A DNA stretch of 64,000 nucleotides from assembly GCA_049323655.1 (NCBI GenBank), contig JBMONO010000009.1:186001-250000 (forward strand). The letters are read 5' to 3'. Below, piece by piece: positions 1 to 10,100 of the stretch. Each line of letters begins with the position of its first letter. Position 1 is the stretch's first letter. The DNA is from DB1 sp049323655 (GTDB lineage: Bacteria > Desulfobacterota > Desulfobulbia > Desulfobulbales > SURF-16). The translations under genes and the position numbers were made by a program. The notes under the pieces are model-generated. The model was given only the letters and a program-made list of their open reading frames with translations, ran no database searches and was not told the origin of the DNA.

Positions 1-2
1 AG

Positions 3-415
3 AGCGGCCTCCCGCTGGGCATTCTGCCGCTTGGCACGGCCAACGATCTGGCCCGTACCCTCAATCTTCCCGCCTCCCTCCCTGACGCCTGCGCAGTGAT
101 CGCGCAAGGCGGGCGGCGCCGCATCGACCTGGGCCGGGTGAACGGCAAGTACTTTGATCTCTACAGCCTGGAGATGCCCCATTGGTGGCATGTCTTTTTC
201 CTGCTTCGGCCCTGCGCAGCGGCCGGTTCGGCGAGCGGATCGGGATCTGGCGGTGGAAGGGGAGGAAGATCAGGATTGTCACCCCGCATCCCAAGCGGGT
301 GAACACCGATGGCGAGATCACCACCCGGACGCCGGCCCTGTTCGAGCTCTGTCCGGGGACGCTGGAGGTCTTTGCGCCCAGGAATGAAAAAAGCCCTTCA
401 CTCATCACGAGTTAA
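3..415 (+). pseudogene. Decayed diacylglycerol/lipid kinase (DagK/YegS type), cut by left edge
   Basis: Two frames together spell pieces of a diacylglycerol-kinase-like protein. The first frame (from position 3) carries the catalytic-domain motif PLGTANDLARTL followed by RRIDLGRVNGKYF. A second frame, open to the stop at 415, carries the typical C-terminal end with VNTDGE, TRTPALFE and PGTLEVFAP. In the intact family about 100 residues lie between these parts. Here they are nearly abutted and out of frame, so an internal deletion and a frameshift have destroyed the gene. The 5' end lies outside the window. A sequencing error could explain the frameshift but not the missing middle. Confidence 0.75.
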
Positions 416-425
416 GGGCTTTTTT
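387..425. terminator. Bidirectional rho-independent terminator
   Basis: A perfect 12-bp stem (AAAAAAGCCCTT at 387-398 pairs with AAGGGCTTTTTT at 414-425) encloses a second short stem ACTC/GAGT. A-rich and T-rich flanks make it usable from both strands. It lies between the tails of two convergent broken genes, and the lipid-kinase stop codon falls inside it. Confidence 0.85.
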
Positions 426-455
426 CTCATCTCCGCGTGGCCAAAAAGCCGGTGC

Positions 456-1189
456 CTAAAAATTCAGGGTGAACATGGCGTCCACCAGAATCCGCTCATC
501 GAGCAGGGTCTCCTTGTCGTCGGTCAGCGGGAATTCGTAGACCGCACCGATATCAAGCCAGCTCGTCAGTCAGAAGCGGGTGCCGAGGGCCATGGTCACC
601 AGATCCGGGTTTTCGTCGTTGTGTTCGCCGCCCGGATTAATGATATCGCAGGGATTGAAGGGGGTGATGGCGGCACAAGATCGGTGGGATGCCCGTCATA
701 ATCAGCGAAATCCCGTTCCCCGGCGCTCAGCACGTGAAAGTGGTTGATTTCCGCCAGAGGCCTGAACCAGTCGGTCACCGCATAGCTCAGGTGCCGGAAA
801 ATTGCAGGGCGTCCCACCCCTTCAGAACCAATAGGCCGGGGCCAGATTCCCCTCGCCATTGCCCTGACAGACATCCTTTTCCCCCGAAGTGGACTCGTAG
901 ACCAATCGGCCGCTGACCAGCAGGCTGTTTTCCGGCTGATGGATGAAGGAATACTGCACGCCGGCGGCCAGATCGGCAAAGCCGCTGTGGTCATCAAGGG
1001 TGCCGTCGGGGGCGCAGTCCACATAGCCGTCCTTGACCGCGACCAGGGACAACCTCTCATTGAAGGCGTAGCTGAGCTGGACGGCAACTCCGTCGACATT
1101 GCCGCCCAGATCGACTTCGCCGTCAACCCCGCCGGGCAGCATGACCTTGTCCGTACAGCCTTGCTGGCCGGAAATTTCATAATGGCAGG
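456..1189 (-). pseudogene. Decayed outer-membrane beta-barrel (porin-like) protein
   Basis: Read on the minus strand, the region codes in pieces for a barrel-like protein. The first piece contains GCTDKVMLPGG, VQLSYAFNERLSLVAVKDGY and ADLAAGVQYSFIHQPEN. The frame then shifts to a segment with HLSYAVTDWFRPLAEINHF, and shifts again to a last piece with LGTRF, an in-frame TGA, then LDIGAVYEFPLTDD and a terminal ...FTLNF. Alternating hydrophobic strands and a C-terminal Phe are typical of outer-membrane barrels. The 5' end is missing: the frame runs straight into the stop of the upstream HTH gene with no signal peptide. At least two frameshifts, one stop and a 5' truncation make this a pseudogene. 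The exact family is not recognised. Confidence 0.7.
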
Positions 1190-1570
1190 CTATCGGAAAA
1201 GAAGAGCGGTCTGCTCAACGAGGAAACGGTCGAGACGGCAACGAAGCTCGGCAAACCGGTCGATCATCCGCTCACCCTCCGCGGTGACCTGGGCTCCACC
1301 GCCGCCGCTGCCGCCCTTGCTGGCGACCACCAGAGGGGAACCGGCGTGACGGTTCATTGAATCAACAAGTTTCCACGCATGCCGGTAGGACATCTGCATG
1401 GCCTGGGCGGCGCGGGAGATGGAACCGTGTTCCCTGATTTTTTCGAGCAGCACGACACGCCCGAAGCCGATAAAGGTCTCGACGTCCTTTTCGACCCAGA
1501 CGCGCCCCCGACACCGTAATCCTTCTTGGGGAGCAGGGGGCTGTTCTCTGTTTTTCTTGCGCTTTTTCAT
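1190..1570 (-). CDS. ModE-type winged-helix DNA-binding protein (N-terminal domain only)
   Basis: A 126-residue protein with the winged HTH of the ModE N-terminal domain: FGRVVLLEKIREHGSISRAA, then QMSYRHAWKLVDSMN, then the Gly-rich wing with GGSGGGGAQVT. The molybdate-binding MOP domains of full-length ModE (about 260 residues) are absent, so it belongs to the stand-alone ModE-like HTH class often found near molybdate or metal genes; the ligand is unknown. I chose the ATG at 1570 because it begins the lysine-rich stretch MKKRKKNREQ before the domain. An upstream extension to 1663 is open but unlike the family. Its next gene downstream is the broken barrel gene, which may once have been its target. 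Confidence 0.75.
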   Translation of the reverse strand: MKKRKKNREQPPAPQEGLRCRGRVWVEKDVETFIGFGRVVLLEKIREHGSISRAAQAMQMSYRHAWKLVDSMNRHAGSPLVVASKGGSGGGGAQVTAEGERMIDRFAELRCRLDRFLVEQTALLFR

Positions 1571-1742
1571 CGTTGTCAGGTGTGGGCGGTTGTTGATGAC
1601 CAGTGAGAGGACTTTTTCACTGCGTTGCAACCTTACCATGGTTGGCGCTAAGATGAACAACAAAAAGAAAATTTCGCGCGGTCGTCTTCCCCGTCAACCG
1701 CGGGAGTCGGTCTCAACACCGACCAACGATTTGTGAGACTTC

Positions 1743-1771
1743 TTGAATTTTTCTCGAAAGTTCGATACAAA
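1743..1771 (+). promoter_or_regulatory. Candidate sigma-70 promoter for the T6SS locus
   Basis: TTGAAT at 1743-1748 and TACAAA at 1766-1771 are separated by 17 bp in an AT-rich pocket upstream of the first T6SS gene. The arms TCGAA/TTCGA lie between the two boxes. A second -10-like hexamer, TATACT, lies at 1779-1784 without a good partner. Confidence 0.3.
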
Positions 1772-1908
1772 ATTAGAGTATACTCATTCGTGTCCGTGAA
1801 TGGCGTCGGACAAAAATGACAAACGAGCAAGGCGTGCCGGTTCGGTCTCTGCTGCGGGGGATTTCTTGCAACAGGATGCCGAACCTCTCACCGCCCTGGT
1901 GCCTGCCA

Positions 1909-3201
1909 ATGACGAACGACCCGAAATTCCCCGAGGACGACAAGACCCGGATCGGCATGGGAGTGGAATTTCTCTCCCCGGACAAGGCCAGCCAGCCCCC
2001 CCCGCCACCGGTCAACGACAGCGAAAAAACCCGCATCGGCGGCGGGCTTGATATTGGCCGACCGGAACCGCCCGGCCCTCCGCCGGCTCATGGCGCGGAC
2101 GCTCCCCAGCGCCCCCGTTTCGCCGAGGAGCAGACCAGTGTCAACCGTCCCCCGCAGGCCGCTGCGCCGCCGCCCCGTCCCAACGCCCCCGCGCCGCCGC
2201 GCCGCGAAGAGGATCTCATCTTCGAGGCCGAGACCCCCGGAGGCCCGGTGGAAATGGCGCTCACCAGCGGCCAGCGCCTCACCGTCGGCCGCGACACCTC
2301 CCAGGACATCATCCTCGACGATCGCACCTTGAGCCGCGAGCATCTTATCCTCGAACGCCGGGGCGACAAGGTCGTCATCCAGGTGCTCGGCCTCAACGGC
2401 CTGGTCCACAACAGCATCACCCACAAATCAACCACCATTGAGATGACCGCCCCGACCGTCTTCACCGTCGGCCGCATCCTCTGCCGCCTGCGCAAACATG
2501 TCGACGCCAACGCCACCCTGTTCATGGCCGACCCTGCCGAGTTTGCCAAGGCGCAGCAGAAACAGCCCGTCCCGCCCAGCCGCGATCCCTTTGCCGGCCA
2601 TCCGGCCCCGGCCGGCGGCGATTTTCGGCAGCCCGCGCCGGTTCCTCCTTTTCCGGCCGGCGATTTCGGCACCGCCCCGGTCGCGCCGGCCGCCGGACCG
2701 GCCCCGGCCTTTCCGGCGGCCGGCGATGACAACGTTTTCGACGATTTCGAGGGCCGCAGCTCCTTTGACGACCCGTTCTCCCAGCCGGCCGACAGCGCGG
2801 TGAAGGACGGATTCACCGGTCGAAAGGCGGCCACGAACCGCCTCATCATCTATGGCGGCGCCGGGCTGCTGGCTATTGTCATCATCGTTGCGCTGGTGCT
2901 CTTTTTTACCCGGGATAAGGAGGAGGCGACCAAACCGGCGCCTCCGGCCGCCCCGCAACAGGCCGCGCCGGTTACCCCGGTCGCACCAGCGGCCCCGGCC
3001 CCGTCGGCGCCGCCTGCCGACGGCGCAGCGAAAAACTACAATCTGCACAGCCGCTTCTTCAATGAGGCGACCCGCTATTACAATGAAGGCAATTACGCCA
3101 TGGCCTGTGATTATTTGAAGGACATTCCGGCCTCGTCCGCCTTCCGGCAACAGGCCGAGGAACTGGCAAAAAAGATGGGGAACTGCACACTCAATGACTG
3201 A
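1909..3201 (+). CDS. FHA-domain membrane protein, T6SS-associated
   Basis: A 430-residue protein that opens the T6SS locus. Near the N-terminus are two threonine-centred repeats, KTRIGMG and KTRIGGG, in a Pro-rich region. These resemble phosphothreonine docking sites of the kind an FHA domain binds. An FHA domain follows at about residues 120-200 (TVGRDTSQDIILDD, LSREHLILERRGD), then a long Pro/Ala linker, one membrane helix at about 311-335 (GGAGLLAIVIIVALVLFF) and a short helical C-terminal tail that is probably periplasmic. FHA proteins of T6SS loci act in threonine-phosphorylation control of assembly; no PpkA/PppA kinase-phosphatase pair lies in this window. The start is uncertain: I prefer the ATG at 1909, which places the first TRIG motif right after the N-terminus, but an ATG at 1816 is open in the same frame, and neither has a strong ribosome site. 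Confidence 0.75.
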   Translation: MTNDPKFPEDDKTRIGMGVEFLSPDKASQPPPPPVNDSEKTRIGGGLDIGRPEPPGPPPAHGADAPQRPRFAEEQTSVNRPPQAAAPPPRPNAPAPPRREEDLIFEAETPGGPVEMALTSGQRLTVGRDTSQDIILDDRTLSREHLILERRGDKVVIQVLGLNGLVHNSITHKSTTIEMTAPTVFTVGRILCRLRKHVDANATLFMADPAEFAKAQQKQPVPPSRDPFAGHPAPAGGDFRQPAPVPPFPAGDFGTAPVAPAAGPAPAFPAAGDDNVFDDFEGRSSFDDPFSQPADSAVKDGFTGRKAATNRLIIYGGAGLLAIVIIVALVLFFTRDKEEATKPAPPAAPQQAAPVTPVAPAAPAPSAPPADGAAKNYNLHSRFFNEATRYYNEGNYAMACDYLKDIPASSAFRQQAEELAKKMGNCTLND

Positions 3202-4555
3202 ACAGCTCGTCCTCGAAGTCATTGACGGCCCGATGGACGGGCTGAACTGCCTCATCGACAGGCAAAGCACCATCGGCCGCAACGTGGGCAACATCCTCTC
3301 GCTTGCCCTTGACCTCGAGGTCTCGGGCCGGCATGTCGAAATTCTGCGGGAAGGACCGTCCTGGTGCCTGCGTGATCTGCAGAGCACCAACGGCACCTGG
3401 CTGAAAGGGAAAAAACTGCCGCCGGGCAAGACCTCTCCGGTGAAGACCGGCGAGATCTTCATCGCCGGCTCCACCATTATCCAGCTCTTCCAGGGGTCGA
3501 TTCTCGATGTGCTGAGCTCCTTCAGCGACAAAGGTTTCAGCGACCCGCGCAAGGAATACACCTTTTCCCCGGAATTCACCCCGGTCTGGGAAGAACTCTA
3601 CGCCGACCTGCCGGCCGAGGGAGGCTACTGCGACATCCGCCGCCTCTTTCTCGCGCTGGTCAAACAGGTGGATGAGCGGGAGGGGGTCGATTTTGCCGCT
3701 GTCCGCACCCTGCAATCCGATGGCCGCTACAAAGTTCTCGACCCCAGCCTGGCCCATGCCAATCTGCGGCCGATGCTGCAGACCATGCCGCAGACCCTGA
3801 TCATCGCCCCCCGGGTCTGGCGGGTCCTCGACCTGGCGGCCCGCAAGGATAAGGAGGGGATTACCCCGCTCCATTTCTGCCGGGCGCTGCTGGAAGAGGG
3901 ACGCAGCCTTGTCTCCCGCTACATCCGGGCGGAGTATGGCCTGCTGGAAAAATTCGGCATCTCCCTGGCCCGCCCGGCCGGGAAAGGGGTGGTCGCCGCC
4001 CCGTCGGCCGCCGAGTCGCCCGCCGGACCGGAGGCGCCCTCTCCGGTTGCGCCCCTGCCAGACCAAAATGGCAATGAACGGCCCTGGCTCGATTTCGCCA
4101 TGAAGCTCGAGCGTATCCTCAAGGGCTTTCTCGATGACGCCGAAAGTCCGGTGGCAGGGTCCGGCAGCGTCCATCCGCCGGCCCTGCAGGGCAGCGTGGA
4201 AGAGGCGATCCGCCACGCGCCGGATCGCGCCGCCCGTGACGCCATCATCGCCGGCCGGCTCGATACCCTCTCCCACCTGCTGGTGCTGCTGCTCGCCGCC
4301 CAGCGGGAAGGATATGCCACGTTTGCCGCCCGGCTCGGCGCCCGTATCGGCAAGGCCCTGGCCGCTGAAACGGACGAGCAGAACAAGGGTCTGCTGCCGC
4401 TCGGCAAAAAGACGCTCGATCCGCAGGAGATCACCAACATCATCCGCGCCACCCTCTCCAAGGTGGAAAGCGAGGGCATGGGTGAACAGGTGATCAGGGA
4501 ACAGATCCGGACCAAACTGCAAAAATACGCGCAGCAGTCGCAGCAAGCCGGCTGA
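3194..4555 (+). CDS. T6SS-associated FHA protein (TagH/ImpI-like)
   Basis: A 453-residue protein overlapping the previous gene by 8 bp, so probably translationally coupled. The N-terminal FHA domain (residues about 1-100) shows GLNCLIDRQSTIGR, LEVSGRHVEI and LRDLQSTNGTWLKG, which carry the conserved phosphothreonine-binding Arg, Ser/His and Asn residues. The rest is helical with an acidic and Pro-rich break near 280, as in the C-terminal domain of TagH/ImpI proteins. No membrane helix is seen, so it is probably cytoplasmic. In characterised systems such proteins are phosphorylated and trigger recruitment of the ATPase or sheath. Here two FHA proteins are encoded back to back, which would let one bind the phosphorylated partner. 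Confidence 0.8.
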   Translation: MTEQLVLEVIDGPMDGLNCLIDRQSTIGRNVGNILSLALDLEVSGRHVEILREGPSWCLRDLQSTNGTWLKGKKLPPGKTSPVKTGEIFIAGSTIIQLFQGSILDVLSSFSDKGFSDPRKEYTFSPEFTPVWEELYADLPAEGGYCDIRRLFLALVKQVDEREGVDFAAVRTLQSDGRYKVLDPSLAHANLRPMLQTMPQTLIIAPRVWRVLDLAARKDKEGITPLHFCRALLEEGRSLVSRYIRAEYGLLEKFGISLARPAGKGVVAAPSAAESPAGPEAPSPVAPLPDQNGNERPWLDFAMKLERILKGFLDDAESPVAGSGSVHPPALQGSVEEAIRHAPDRAARDAIIAGRLDTLSHLLVLLLAAQREGYATFAARLGARIGKALAAETDEQNKGLLPLGKKTLDPQEITNIIRATLSKVESEGMGEQVIREQIRTKLQKYAQQSQQAG

Positions 4556-4586
4556 AACGCACACACCTCAGCGAAGGAGAATCATC

Positions 4587-5039
4587 ATGTCCAGAAAACT
4601 ATCCCGTCTCGCCCTGCTGGCCATTGCCGCCATCGCTCTGACCGGCTGCGCGCAGCCGAAGAAATTTTCCGACATCACAATCAATTTCGCCTCTGAACCG
4701 GTCATCAACGAGGATGTTCTGCTGCCGGTGGACATCGTCGTTGTCGACCGCTCTCTGGCCGAAGCGGTGCTGGAAGTCGGCCCGGAGGACTGGTTCGGCC
4801 AATCGATGCGCGACCGGCTGGTGGGCGACGAGATCCAGCATATCGCCATCCGCGGCAACGCCGAACGGGAGGTGAAGATCACCATTCCGGACGGGGTGAC
4901 CAAGGTGATCATCTACGCCGATTATGAAAACAATGCCGACCGTCTCGGCCAGCAGATCGTCATCTCTCCGGAAAAGGAAGATTTCGCCCCGAGCTACCGG
5001 GTCACCATCAAGGAAAACCGAATGGAGCTTGCGCCGTGA
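4587..5039 (+). CDS. tssJ: T6SS outer-membrane lipoprotein TssJ
   Basis: A 150-residue lipoprotein with a basic N-terminus, a hydrophobic stretch and the lipobox LTGC, giving Cys21 as the lipidated residue. The mature part has the beta-sandwich pattern of TssJ (VDIVVVDRSLAEAVLE, WFGQSMRDRLVG, KITIPDGVTKVIIYADY). TssJ anchors the TssLM membrane complex to the outer membrane by binding the periplasmic end of TssM. A good ribosome site (AAGGAG) precedes the ATG. Its position directly before tssK, tssL and tssM is the usual arrangement. Confidence 0.9.
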   Translation: MSRKLSRLALLAIAAIALTGCAQPKKFSDITINFASEPVINEDVLLPVDIVVVDRSLAEAVLEVGPEDWFGQSMRDRLVGDEIQHIAIRGNAEREVKITIPDGVTKVIIYADYENNADRLGQQIVISPEKEDFAPSYRVTIKENRMELAP

Positions 5040-6424
5040 CGACAAAAAGCGAAACAGCCGCGATCCACTGGTATGAGGGGATGTTTCTCCTGCCCCACCA
5101 TTACCAGGCGGCGCAGCGCGCCGACCGCATGCTGGAGTGCGAGAAAACGACGACCGTCGCCCCCTACTGGTGGGGCATCGCCGACCTGCAGGTCAACAGC
5201 GCCGCCCTGGCCGGTTTCCGCATCAAGATCGACCGGACCGTCTTCCGCCTCAAGGATGGCACCTGGATCAACGTGCCGGACAATGCCCATGCCGCGGAAA
5301 AGGTCTTCGAGGACCAGAAGGACCAGCTCGACACCGGTCTGCCGGTCTGGCTCGCGGTCCGGCGGCCCGAGCCCCACCGCCCCCTGGTCCACGAGCTGGG
5401 TGAAGAGGAAAAGGGGGTGGCCCGTACCTTTGTCCTCAAAGAAAACATGGTGGCCGACGAAAACAGCGGCCAGAACGAACAGTCCCTCATCAGCCGTTTA
5501 TGGAACGTGCAGACCTTTTTCGGCCCCCATCCTGGTGACCAGTTCGAGGCCGTGCAGATCGGCGAGATGGAATGGTCCTCCGCCAAACTGCCGGTCTTCA
5601 AACCGGCCCATATCCCGCCGCTGCTGCACATCACCGCCTCGCCCTTTCTCCGGGAACGGACCAAGAACGTTGTCGTCAAGCTCAGCAACCAGGCCCTCTT
5701 TCTCCAGGGCGAGATGGCCGCCAAACGCATCTCGCTCACCGCTGATCCGCTGCGGGTCCTCGCCAATCTCTCCCGGCTGCAGACCGCGGCCAGCTTCGGC
5801 CTGCTCCTCCAGCAACTGCTCAACGCCGAGCGCATTCACCCCTTCCATCTCTACCTCGAACTGGTGCGGCTGGCCGGGGCCCTGGTCGCCCTCTACCCGG
5901 AGACCAGGCTCGTCATCCCGCCCTATGACCACGACAACCTCACCTTTGTCATGGAAACGGTGCTGCGTCAGGTGGAGCTGATGATCGAGGGCGGGGTGGT
6001 GGTCGATTACATCCACCGCCGCTTCGAGATCGAGGGGGACCAGCGGGTCTGCCGGATCGACAAGGAGTGGCTCGAACCGGAGCAGGGCACCCGGGTGCAG
6101 ACCTATCTCTGCATCGTCACCGACATGACCGAAAGCCAGGTCGATGCCATGCTGAGCGACTACCGGGTGAAAATCGCGCCGCCGTCACGGATGGAGGAGC
6201 TGATCATCTCCCGGACCAGGGGTCTGGCCTGCCAGCGGTTGCGCCGCATCCCCTCCGGCCTGCCGGACAAAAGCGGCCTCCACTACTACCAGATCGACAT
6301 GTCGCGCACCTCGGTGTTCTGGACCGATCTGCTCCGCGATCTCTATCTGGTCATCTACGGCATCCCGGTTGACGCCACCTCCGACATCAGTCTCTACGTT
6401 CATATCGAACAGGAGGGAAAATAA
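5036..6424 (+). CDS. tssK: T6SS baseplate subunit TssK
   Basis: A 462-residue cytoplasmic protein that starts with GTG overlapping the tssJ stop (GTGA). The N-terminal pattern IHWYEGMFLLPHHYQ is the signature of TssK, and the length is normal for the family (440-460). TssK trimers connect the baseplate wedges (TssEFG) to the TssLM membrane complex. The C-terminal neck/head region includes FWTDLLRDLYLVIYGIP. Stop-start overlaps with tssJ and tssL indicate coordinated translation of the membrane-baseplate link. Confidence 0.95.
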   Translation: MTTKSETAAIHWYEGMFLLPHHYQAAQRADRMLECEKTTTVAPYWWGIADLQVNSAALAGFRIKIDRTVFRLKDGTWINVPDNAHAAEKVFEDQKDQLDTGLPVWLAVRRPEPHRPLVHELGEEEKGVARTFVLKENMVADENSGQNEQSLISRLWNVQTFFGPHPGDQFEAVQIGEMEWSSAKLPVFKPAHIPPLLHITASPFLRERTKNVVVKLSNQALFLQGEMAAKRISLTADPLRVLANLSRLQTAASFGLLLQQLLNAERIHPFHLYLELVRLAGALVALYPETRLVIPPYDHDNLTFVMETVLRQVELMIEGGVVVDYIHRRFEIEGDQRVCRIDKEWLEPEQGTRVQTYLCIVTDMTESQVDAMLSDYRVKIAPPSRMEELIISRTRGLACQRLRRIPSGLPDKSGLHYYQIDMSRTSVFWTDLLRDLYLVIYGIPVDATSDISLYVHIEQEGK

Positions 6425-7092
6425 TGGAAAATCGCATCATGGCCGCCGCCCGCCCCCTCATCGACTATCTGCTCGGCTTCCGCTACCGGCTGGAGGCCGG
6501 CGAACAGATCGATTCCCACTCCCTGCGCGCCGACATCGTCAAACGCCTCGGCGCCATGGAGGCCACCCTGCAGACCGTCGCCGCCCTCCAACCCTCGTTG
6601 CAGACCATCAAGTACATCATGACCGGTTTTGCCGACGAGGTAATCCTCTCGTCCGCCTGGAGCCGGGCGAAAGAATGGCACGACCGGCTGCTGGAGATGG
6701 AATTCTTCCGGACCAGCGTGGTGGGGGAAAGGTTCTACGACCTGCTGGAAAGCGAAGGCTATCGCGATCCGGAGCTGGCGGAGCTCTTCTATACCCTGCT
6801 GGTGCTCGGCTTCCGCGGCCGCTACCGCAATCAGCCGGAGAAGATAACAAGCCTCAAGTTGCGGGTCTATCCGCTGCTGGCCAACCGGCTGCCGGACGAC
6901 GAACGCCGCCTGACGCCGGGCGCCGAGCACGTCATCGCCGGCGACACCCGGCGCCTGCCCAAACTGTTCGGGTTGTCGGCCATCCTGGCGGTGCTGGTGG
7001 TCTCTTTTCTCCTCTATTTCACCACCAGCCAGTGGATGTGGAACGATATCGCCGGTGTCATCAACGAGGTCAGCCGGTCGCTCATCGAGTAG
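6424..7092 (+). CDS. tssL: T6SS inner-membrane protein TssL (DotU/IcmH family)
   Basis: A 222-residue DotU-family protein whose ATG overlaps the tssK stop (TAATG). The cytoplasmic domain has PLIDYLLGFRYRLEAGE, YIMTGFADEVIL and WSRAKEWHDRLLEMEFF, all typical of TssL. One membrane helix follows at about residues 181-202 and a short periplasmic tail ends the protein. It is the short form, lacking the OmpA/peptidoglycan-binding extension of some TssL proteins, so cell-wall anchoring must come from another protein. TssL works with TssM in the inner-membrane complex. Confidence 0.93.
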   Translation: MENRIMAAARPLIDYLLGFRYRLEAGEQIDSHSLRADIVKRLGAMEATLQTVAALQPSLQTIKYIMTGFADEVILSSAWSRAKEWHDRLLEMEFFRTSVVGERFYDLLESEGYRDPELAELFYTLLVLGFRGRYRNQPEKITSLKLRVYPLLANRLPDDERRLTPGAEHVIAGDTRRLPKLFGLSAILAVLVVSFLLYFTTSQWMWNDIAGVINEVSRSLIE

Positions 7093-7193
7093 AAATGCAA
7101 AGGCACCACAGAGAACCCGGGGCACAAATGCGAAAAAATTTCACGCCTGTCGCTCCGTGCCTCGTGACCACTAACGCTTGCGGGTAAAAAGCC

Positions 7194-10100
7194 ATGTCAA
7201 AACTCCTTTCCCTGTTGCGCGGCCCCATCGTCGCCATTGCCGGCGGCCTGGCCATCATCACCATCCTCGGCTATTACCTCACCCGGCTCGGCCTGATGCT
7301 CGGCTCCAAATACCTGCTGCTCGCCGTTGGCGGCGTTTTGCTCACCGTCCTCCTCATCGTCGGCATCTACTTTCTCTGGCGGCTGCTCGAAAAACGGCGC
7401 GGCGCCAAAATGGAAGATGAACTGGGCCAGCAGCAGGCCCAGGATCAGCAACGCCAGCAGGCGAAACTGGCGGTGCAGGATATCCGCGGCCGCTGGACCG
7501 ACGCCATGGCGACGCTGAAGGCGAGCAAGGTCAAAATCTACGACCTGCCCTGGTTTCTCCTCATCGGCGAGCCGCAGTCGGGCAAGACCACCACCCTGCG
7601 CGAATCAGGCCTCGATTTCCCGCTCGGCAAGGACGCCCTGACCGGCGCCGGCGGCACCGTCAACTGCGACTGGTGGTTCACCAACGATGCGGTGATCATC
7701 GACACCGCCGGCCGTTTCACCATGCCGGTGGACACCGCCCCGGACCGCCAGGAATGGCACGCCTTTCTCAAACTGCTCGGCCGCTACCGCAGCCGCTGCC
7801 CGATCAACGGCGTCATCGTCACCATCCCGGCCACCTCGCTGTTGCAGGATTCGCCGGACACCATCAGGAACAAGGCGCGCAACATCCAGGAAAAACTACA
7901 TGAGCTGGTCAGCGTGCTCGGCATTGAGTTTCCCGTCTACATCATGGTGTCCAAACTCGACCTGGTCTACGGTTTTGCCGAATTCTGCGCCTCTCTCTCC
8001 GCCCAGGAACGGACCCAGGCGGTGGGCTGGAACCGCCGCGACATCAGCGCCAAGGGTTTCAATCCGGAAGAGTTCAATCATTTCTTCACCCTGCTGCACG
8101 GCCGCCTGCACAGCTGGTCCCTGCGCCGGCTGCGCGACATCCAGCCCGGCCCCGAGGCGGACCGGGTCTATGCCTTTCCCGGCGAGTTCAGCCGGGTCAA
8201 GGACACCCTGCGCGACTATCTCGGCTTTATTTTCAGCGGCGATCGCTTCCATTCTCCCCTGCTCCTGCGCGGCTGCTATTTCAGCTCCGGCCTCCAGGAG
8301 GGCCGCGCCATCGCCCGGGCGCTCTTGACCGAGGTCCGGGCCGAGGACAAAGGGGTGATGGCGGAACTGGCCAAATCCTTTGTCCAGTCCCGCGCCTACT
8401 TCATCAATATTTTCTACCGGAAGGTCTTCCGCGAACAGGGCCTGGTCAACCGGGCCGGTAAAATGGCCAAGCAGGAGATGACCTTCCGTATCGCCGCGGG
8501 TGTCACTGCGGTGGTCATCCTGGGCATCACCGCCTGGCTGCTGATCAGCGGCTACAACCGGCTGATCAACGTGGTCCAGCCGCTTGAAATCCACGCCCGC
8601 AAGGCCCAGGCCATGCTGGTCGGGCCAGGCAAGCCGGTGCTGCCCGCGGATTTTAACGAGGTGCTGGTGACGATCAACGCACTTGATAACGGTCGCCGCC
8701 AGCTCATGGAAGAGGGTGCCCGCCGCTTCTTCAAATCACGCCAGCACGGGTTGGTGCGCAAGATCGGCCGCATCGAGGATGCCCTGATCGAACAGATGAT
8801 GCTCCACCCGATGCTGCTTGCCGCCGGCGAGCACTTTGCGACCATGGAACGGCTCCCCGATCCGGCCGCCAAGGACCGTTTTCTGAAACTGCTGCTGCTC
8901 TATATCGACACCAAGGCGGGCAAACCGCTGGCCGGCGGCGACATCATCGCCGGTTTTGATTTCGTGCCGTGGGATGCCCCGGCCCTGCGCGGCATCAGCC
9001 GCGCCGAGGCGGAACGGCTGGCCACGGGCTACCCGTATGGCGACATGGCAAACTTCACCTATGCCAAATTCCTCGCCACCATGCTGCAGAGCCGGGACGG
9101 CATGGGCCGCCTCCAGGAATTCTGGGTCATCTACTATCCCGAGCTGTGGAAAAAGATTCAGCAGGCGATCAGCCAGGTCAATCTTTCCCACGAGACGATG
9201 AAGACCATGCCGATGCGGCCCGGTGACGACACCGATTACGCCGCCTTCACCGAGGAGGCGAAACGCTTTCTTGCCGCCATCGATCTGCTCTCCGGCATCC
9301 GGCGCGACGATCTGGTCTGGAGCGAGGCGAAGCGGGCCGCCTGCCAGGAAGATTACCGGCTGCTCGGCACCGCGCTTGCCGAGCCCTCCTTAGGCGAGAT
9401 CGGCGCGCTCTCCTCCACCGCCACCCGCCATGCCACCATCTGTCTTGATCTTGAACAGAACATCGGCTCACCCTGGGTCGCCTTCATTCGTAACAACAGC
9501 CATGCGCTGAGCATCGACGGCCAGCTTGACCAGGAGATGCTCGCCGTCAAAAAGGCGGTGCAGACCGCGCTTGACTTCGGCCCCCTCTTTACCCCGGAGG
9601 AGCGCCAAAAGCTGGAGGACCCCGGCGCCGATCCCCTGGCGGTCCTCGGTTTCTGGAATCAGGCCTGGCAGAAGGAGCGGGAGGCCAAGGCCGGCGAGAT
9701 CCAGGCCGTCGTCACCGCCCTGCAGTCGGAAAAATGGAAAAATCCCGGTCTGCCGGCGGCGCTTGACAATTACATGCGCCATGTCGTCTGGCTGGCGGAA
9801 CGCGACGCCACCATCGCCGCCATTCAAGCGGTCGGGGCGCGGGACGCCATCACCGCCGACAGTCTCCAGCCCGGTCTGGAACCGCCGCGCATGGCCCGCG
9901 CCTCCTGGCTCGCCGGCCAGTATACCACCTTAAACAGCATCCATGACAGCCTGCGTCAGCGCTACCCGGCCGCCACCACCGGCCTGCAGCCCGTCCAGGA
10001 GGCGATGACCGAGGTCATGCTTGCCAGCTGGCAAAAGTGCCTGCAATTCTGGCAGAACACTTTGGTCAACGTCGATCCGGCCGCCCGCATCCTCGCCACC

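Noticed and set aside
7093..7193. Gap between tssL and tssM with CACCACAGAG-like text, possibly another palindromic repeat.
   Set aside because: Only one arm resembles the family and the ends TGACAAACC/GATTTCATCA are absent; too degenerate to call.
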